From assembly GCA_009760855.2 (NCBI GenBank), contig WPIO01000046.1:1057001-1121000 (forward strand): a stretch of DNA of 64,000 bases, in the 5' to 3' direction. Of this stretch, positions 58,931 through 64,000 are shown one piece after another. The notes under the pieces were generated by a model that was not told where the DNA came from, made no database searches, and saw only the letters and a list, made by a program, of their open reading frames with translations. Both the position numbers and the translations under genes were made by a program. Origin of the DNA: Cristatella mucedo. Lineage: Eukaryota > Bryozoa > Phylactolaemata > Cristatellidae. How positions within the stretch are numbered: the first letter of the stretch is position 1; each line of letters opens with the position of its first letter.

Positions 58931-59612
58931 GAGCCCACACCCATGGACAAGCCACAATCTCACAACGGCTGGTGATAGACTAATAGCCCACCACCCTAAC
59001 CGTTGTGAAAGAAAAAATAGCCCATGTCGACCAGGACAAACCAAAACATGGGAGTCTATCTCGATGCCATTATGGTCCATTCATTGGTCACCTTCATCAT
59101 CCTACCAAGCTTATCATGAGTTTCGGTCACATATTTAGTTATCTGGGGGTACTAAACAAATTTATTATTAATACTAATATCAGTCTAGTCGTGCCATCAA
59201 GTCTTTACAGGACAACTAAGTAGCTATTCTGTTTTTGTACTTTAACGTTGGCAACAGGAGCTTGTGGTCTGCTGATCCCCAACTGTGGAATCACTTCCAC
59301 AATTCCTGAGCAACGATGATAGCTTCTTTCTTGCTCTTGATTCTGGCATTTCCTTTCCAGCAATCATAGCCTGCAACTGTATGCTCCCTACTACTTAACT
59401 GTCCTCTTGCTTTACCTTTGCTTCCTACTTTTGATCGCTTCGCATGAGATGGAGGCTGTTGGCTACTATATGCACGTCGGAAGCCACTTGAGCTTTGAGT
59501 CCAACCTACCGATCCCTCAAGTCCAGCTACCTTATGTGGCTGTGCTGGACTGGCATATGTCACCGTAAAAAACTAAGTTTAATTTTATCTGGCAGGTAGC
59601 TGCTTAAAATAA
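58931..59612. other. Unassigned, with one open frame
   Basis: The minus-strand frame 59563-59291 (90 codons) is Ser/Lys/Gln-rich and hydrophilic, with no match recognised. Confidence 0.35.
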
Positions 59613-59770
59613 AAAATAAAAGGTAAGTTGATTTAACTGCCACATTTTATATAGCAGCAGATGAGCCTTCACGACTATCACCACTGCTTCCAGTGGTCAA
59701 TAAAGGTTTTACCACTGCAGAACTGGAAACCACGACCCCCGTCGTGAAGAGAAAGCACCTACCTCTGGGC
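59613..59770 (-). mobile_element. SINE-A, diverged
   Basis: The minus strand has CACGACGGGGGTCGTGGTTT (head palindrome), AAGCAGTGGTGATAGTCGTG and GCAGTTAAATCAACTTACC (end). Confidence 0.7.
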
Positions 59771-59814
59771 AGGTGGTTCTACAGCTGTATAAACCTTCTG
59801 ACGACCTCAGATGC

Positions 59815-59929
59815 AAACACTAATGCACACAACCACACACACATACAACATACGCTCTCACACCACATGGACAGACACAGACAACCTGTATGTGCATGGC
59901 ACATACACATACATACATACGACACATGG

Positions 59930-59968
<39 letters not shown>

Positions 59969-60052
59969 TACAACATATGCTGTTACACCACATGGACACA
60001 CACAGAAAACCTTTATGTGCATGACACATACACATACATACATACAACACAT

Positions 60053-60097
<45 letters not shown>

Positions 60098-60100
60098 GAA
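59815..60100. repeat. Two CA-rich microsatellite blocks with a duplicated spacer
   Basis: (CA)n blocks at about 59930-59970 and 60053-60096 are separated and flanked by near-identical segments of the form ACACCACATGGACA ... CATACACATACATACATAC. The larger unit of roughly 120 bases is itself duplicated. Confidence 0.88.
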
Positions 60101-60149
60101 ACATGCAAGCACTCATGCATGCTCGAATAATACATGCCTCATGTTTGGG

Positions 60150-60320
60150 CCAGCTGTAGGGTGGTTGCACTACATGACCCAGATTGTGGGATTGAGTCCT
60201 ACATCAGCCAATTCTGTCAGCCAATTCTGCCCTTTAAAGCTGCTGCAATGAAAGCAGTTAAGGCTCCTCCGCTGCTCTATAAAAGAACGATGTTGCAGAA
60301 TCCACTGATCTAAACGCATT
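60150..60320 (+). mobile_element. SINE-A-related element, diverged
   Basis: GGTGGTTGCACTACATGACC, GATTGAGTCCTACATC (B-box-like) and GAAAGCAGTTAAGGCTCCTC followed by a CTATAAAAGA stretch follow the SINE-A order. The standard AATCAGCTA ending is not present. Confidence 0.5.
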
Positions 60321-60329
60321 ACAAATTGT

Positions 60330-60508
<179 letters not shown>

Positions 60509-60518
60509 GCTGACTTAC

Positions 60519-60734
60519 CTCACGAGTTGTAGCCTCCAGCTTCCACACAAAGCGCTGGGGGAGAGGACCGCATTTTGTACTTTTAACTGCCAGCTGAACG
60601 GCAGCAAAGCTTTGCAATGTGTCAAGGTATCGTCGGTGGAGCAGCCCTTTGGTTGGCCTTGGTGGGTATTTAGGGCGATCCATGGTTCGATGAATGTGTG
60701 ATGCCCCATCTGTATTTCTGCAGCTCACTACTTC
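60519..60734 (-). CDS. Unassigned candidate coding exon
   Basis: Read down from 60734, GCTGATGCAG precedes a 216-base open segment (72 codons, phase 0 to 0) that ends at a consensus donor, GTGAG|GTAAGT. The peptide starts [17 protein letters not shown] and includes [17 protein letters not shown] and [16 protein letters not shown]. It looks protein-like but I recognise no family. Its phase does not match the TMEM72-like exon at 38306. It may be an exon of another gene or a transposon fragment. Confidence 0.3.
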
Positions 60735-60739
60735 CTGCA

Positions 60740-61128
60740 TCAGCGATAATACTCTTACAGTTGGTGCAAACTGCAGCTGCGCTTTCTGCTGTGAGTGTCA
60801 CAACTGCCACATTGCACCTCTTCTCATTGATCTGCTCATCAAGCAGTGAATCGAGTTCTGATATACACTTCTAAGGATCTGCTTTTCTAGCTGCAACCTG
60901 CCTATCTAAACTACTTCCTAATCAGGTCTCACAGCTATTACTATCTGCTATCCTGATTCATCGTTTAGCAATGCCTCTAACCAGCCCCAAACCCTTGGGC
61001 AACAGTGCCTTTAGTTTGTATGCTCTCAAGGCCACAGGCTCACTGCCGACTAATGTCACGACATTGCCTGTCTTGACATTAGAAGAGAGTTAACAACACA
61101 CATATTCCTAATACAAAATGGCTAGAGA
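60740..61128 (+). mobile_element. L2-type LINE fragment, RT C-terminal tail (decayed)
   Basis: ACTCTTACAGTTGGTGCAAA (LQLVQ), CATTGCACCTCTTCTCATTG (the PLLADLH position) and CCTTTAGTTTGTATGCTCTC (FSLYALK) appear in L2 order. Frames are broken throughout. Confidence 0.7.
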
Positions 61129-61130
61129 TT

Positions 61131-61250
61131 TAATAATAATAATAATAATACATCTGTGAAGCGCCCTCAGAGAACTGATTCTCTTTCTAGGCACTTACTT
61201 CTCTTAGGGTGCTATACAAATGTCATCGTTATAATTATTATTATTTGACT
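61131..61250. mobile_element. Two L2-type 3' tails fused head to head
   Basis: An AAT run followed by GAAGCGCCCTCAGAGAACTG and ATTCTCTTTCTAGGCACTTA is a minus-orientation tail. It is joined directly to TTCTCTTAGGGTGCTATACA and a TTATTATTATT end, a plus-orientation tail. The result is an imperfect inverted repeat bounded by AAT and ATT runs. Confidence 0.75.
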
Positions 61251-61414
61251 GTCTCTGTTCCTGGTTGGTTTGTGGGCTTTGATATAAGCAGGCCCAGGGA
61301 TGTGTTGCCGTAGTGTAGGGGGTCGCTTGATAGGTCGATTCGAGAGGAATTGAAATTTATCAGGCCGTCGATCTTGTGATGGTTCGACGTTGCACAGTGC
61401 ATGTAACCATAAGC

Positions 61415-61560
61415 TAAGCTAAGGTCGGCTGATTTAACTGCCTCATTGCTACTGCCCAATAAAGCAGAAGAGCTTTGGCGGTTTTGCTGCAGGACTCAAA
61501 CCGACGATCTAGGTCGTTAAGCGAGAGCACCTTGCTGTACACAGCTGTACCAACTACATC
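61415..61560 (-). mobile_element. SINE-A, diverged
   Basis: The minus strand has AACGACCTAGATCGTCGGTT, a B-box-like GTTTGAGTCCTGCA and GCAGTTAAATCAGCCGACC, the family end. Confidence 0.65.
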
Positions 61561-63385
61561 ATATGCTTTCCTCATACACCTGCTCATCTGACACTCCATC
61601 CTTCAATATTTGTCTAATGGCTTGCTCCATCCAGTTGAGGCATACCTAGTCAGTGGCTTCTTCCTCGTGGGTTAATATACCGTTGCAATTGTGCTATGCT
61701 ACAATCGCCTTCTCAATCGTGCACCACAAGGCTCCAGTTGAACCTCTTGGCTAGAACCTGTCTATTGGGGTCGAGCCATACTGCACGTCAAGGAGATGAT
61801 GTGCTTAACTTTGCATAAGCAAACACGTGGTTGCAAAACATGAGCTTACACTGAAGCCCAGTGATAAGCTGGAGCATACGTCAGACAAAGGACGACCGTT
61901 GGCAGCAGTTACTACATCTATGGCCGTGGCATGAGTGGCTATTTTTTTCCTATTCCTACACTGCCTAAACGAGAGTTTGCAGGCGCTAGTCGACGATGGG
62001 TGTACAACCAAGCATAGCAAAATAGTAGATTGGCTTAACCTCTTGGTGGAGACTTGGTCTCCACGGCTATCGGTATAAGCCATGGAAAGCATGGCCACGA
62101 AGGGCTTAGATTGAAGGGGAGACTCGACAAAGTTTTCCTGGGGGTTTGCTGGGGTGACAAAGACGTTACTCGTGTGTCACACGGAGTGCTGTAGTCGACC
62201 GAAAGCACTGATTACCTGTGCTAAGAAAAATCCTGCCACAAGACATCCGAAGAATAGGCAACTCGACTACTCTAACCGGTTTGATCTGGTAAGTAACCGT
62301 TTCGTGAACCACTAGCATCTTTACGGACTTGTTTGCCGCAGTCCAGCAAACAAGTATAGGGCCCAATTATGAAAAGATGCAGCTGTAAAAGCAACAATTT
62401 CGAACCGGTTTTCAACCCAATAGTGAGCCATGCTTAAACTGGCATGAATGGCACGCATGCAGCCAGCAGGAAGAGAGGAGGTGGACATGAACCCAAGCGG
62501 AGATGGTCGGGCTAATACGAGCGCTGAGCGTCTTCACTCCAAAGCGCCTCAGGGAGTGGCTCCTGAACTGTGACTGTGACGACTCAGCTATTCGCATTCT
62601 GGGTCACACATACCGCGATGTTGGCACCTCCCCCCCCCCCACTCCAGTGCGATGGCATTGAGGTGGCATCGAATGCTAGTCACCCACGAGGCCGGCATCC
62701 GTTAGGGGATGATGACTCAGGCAGCAAACACCGAATGTACATCTCACACTCTTCTACTTCTTCCTTTGTCGCTGGTATATCCACTACACAATTCGTGCTA
62801 GCTCAAGTCACGTGTAACTAAGCTGCAGCCACCTACAGGAATAGCAGGTGCTTGCCTAGTACGCTGTCGTAGTGGGCACGCGGAGCTCACACCTTTCGGA
62901 TCGACATGTTGGATGTGACAAGGAGTGATCACTCGGCATTACGCTAGGCTGCCGCCAGCTCGGTCGCAAGACGCAGTGCACATTAGACTGCGCGATCGAA
63001 GCTCGACATAAACCGCACTCGTGCTCGTGCACAAGCAGGTAGGATAACTTGGGCCTCGAATCTGAGACTTTCAAGCCTCGCCGACCACGCAAGCCCACAT
63101 TTAACCACATTCGGCTGTACCGGCGTCGACGCGAGCCACGCTCCATATCGATCGGCTGGCAACAAAGAACGTCTACGTATAGCGTAACAGCACGCATTGC
63201 GAGAGCTTCGGCAACGTAAATTCAGGTCGAGTACCGCAGTATAATTCGATGAACGCTTGTCTGTGCGCCGCCGCAAAGTCTCAGCTGCTCCTCCAAACAA
63301 GAATACGCAGTAATAGCAAACCTGAGGTTCAGATGCGTTCGCACTTATCCAGGACTTAATTTTACCTTCGTAGTGAGACAGCCAA
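61561..63385. other. Unassigned 1.8 kb
   Basis: No gene or repeat is recognised. The part from about 62860 to 63300 is CpG-richer and open in overlapping minus-strand frames, with no named domain. Confidence 0.35.
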
Positions 63386-63419
63386 TGTATTATTATTATT
63401 AATACGCTCGCATGAGCGG

Positions 63420-63560
63420 TTTAGTTCCAGTGCAATGTAATTTAATGTATCTGCATCTGTAACTCCACAAAAGTCATACAGACTATTTGGGTGTTACGCA
63501 GGAGAGTTTTGTATAGCGTACTCACAGCCTACGCGCATGCAAACGGTTGCCCAATAAAAA
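63420..63560 (-). mobile_element. LINE family B 3'-UTR fragment
   Basis: ATGTATCTGCATCTGTAACT, CCACAAAAGTCATACAGACT and GGGTGTTACGCAGGAGAGTT match 15-80 and 6340-6400. No coding part is attached, and the UTR hairpin is not retained. Confidence 0.65.
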
Positions 63561-64000
63561 GAGCTGCAAAGAAAAACCTGCAGCACATACAATAATACAA
63601 TCGAAAATTCAAATGTATGTTCTGTCTCCGGCTAAGTCATGCAAGCGCTCGGTCTTTTCGGTATGCCCGCGCGCGAACCCAGTACAGCAAATTTAACGCG
63701 GCCTGCGCCGTGCCGGCGCCCGCAGTACGTTGAAGCGTGCGATCGCGAACAGAGGCGACTGCGTACGCCAAGACTTGCCTAGAGCCGAAACGAGACCCCA
63801 CGCTCTGCAGAGCCAGTTTAAATACTGCAAAAGCAGAGCGGTCGTCGAAGTCTCATATGCCATCTCTCGGAAACCGGCTGACTGCTACATATCAGTAATA
63901 ATTGCACCGCCACACGTGCCGCTTGCCTAGAAACGCTTTTATCGCAGTTAGGTAATGACGAGGTTGTCTATTCAAGATTTTATTATTTGTATTTAATATA
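63561..64000. other. CpG-rich end of window
   Basis: 63660-63790 is dense in CG dinucleotides (for example GCCCGCGCGCGAACCC and GTGCCGGCGCCCGCAGTACG). This suggests a promoter or first exon near the window edge. A 66-codon frame at 63730-63930 (+) is not recognised. Confidence 0.35.

Overview
This is a stretch of animal nuclear genome, most likely from an invertebrate; I cannot name the phylum. Genes are split by GT-AG introns, the coding exons recognised are GC-rich at third positions, and most of the window is transposon debris: L2/CR1-type LINEs, tRNA-derived SINEs, Tc1 and hAT DNA transposons, and long microsatellites. There are no bacterial-style operons. Many bases match nothing I can name, and those stretches are marked as such.

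Region 1 (1-10 kb). After a decayed LINE 3' end (1-660), the best gene lies at 3260-8812 (+). It encodes a CCR4/CNOT6-type mRNA deadenylase. Seven phase-matched exons (4898-8812) give the complete exonuclease-endonuclease-phosphatase domain with its catalytic residues. The exon that appears to splice onto it (3260-4673) holds no leucine-rich repeats, the part that normally binds CNOT1. It instead encodes an Ala/Ser/Cys-rich, acidic region with a CxxC motif.

Region 2 (10-38 kb). On the minus strand four exons in compatible phase may form one membrane-protein gene running from 38306 down to 10176. The two upstream exons (38158-38306 and 35142-35256) resemble the last two transmembrane segments of TMEM72. 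The two downstream exons (12094-12235 and 10176-10388) would give a Ser/Thr-rich cytoplasmic tail. If correct, the gene converges on the deadenylase and its introns hold most repeats between 10 and 38 kb: L2 fragments, two SINE families, a 138-bp tandem repeat, a Tc1 copy with a nested LINE tail, a CAG tract, a 16-bp minisatellite and a 0.55-kb GA-rich array.

Region 3 (38-64 kb). This is mainly repeats. At 42060-43870 (-) there is a decayed but nearly colinear copy of an uncharacterised, mobile-element-like protein family, split by a SINE, with a fragment of a second copy at 53570-53770 (-). A frameshifted, nearly full-length L2-type LINE occupies 49780-52640 (+). Others are a hAT pseudogene at 46560-47165, SINE copies clustered at 58.3-61.6 kb, a long TA array, and one unassigned open exon with good splice signals (60519-60734, -).

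The repeats are connected. The L2 elements end in a short stem-loop and an ATT-rich tail. A short tRNA-headed SINE family carries the same ending, as expected if it borrows the LINE's reverse transcriptase. A second LINE family has copies or 3' ends at 1-660, 6340-6425, 55600-56170 and 63420-63560.
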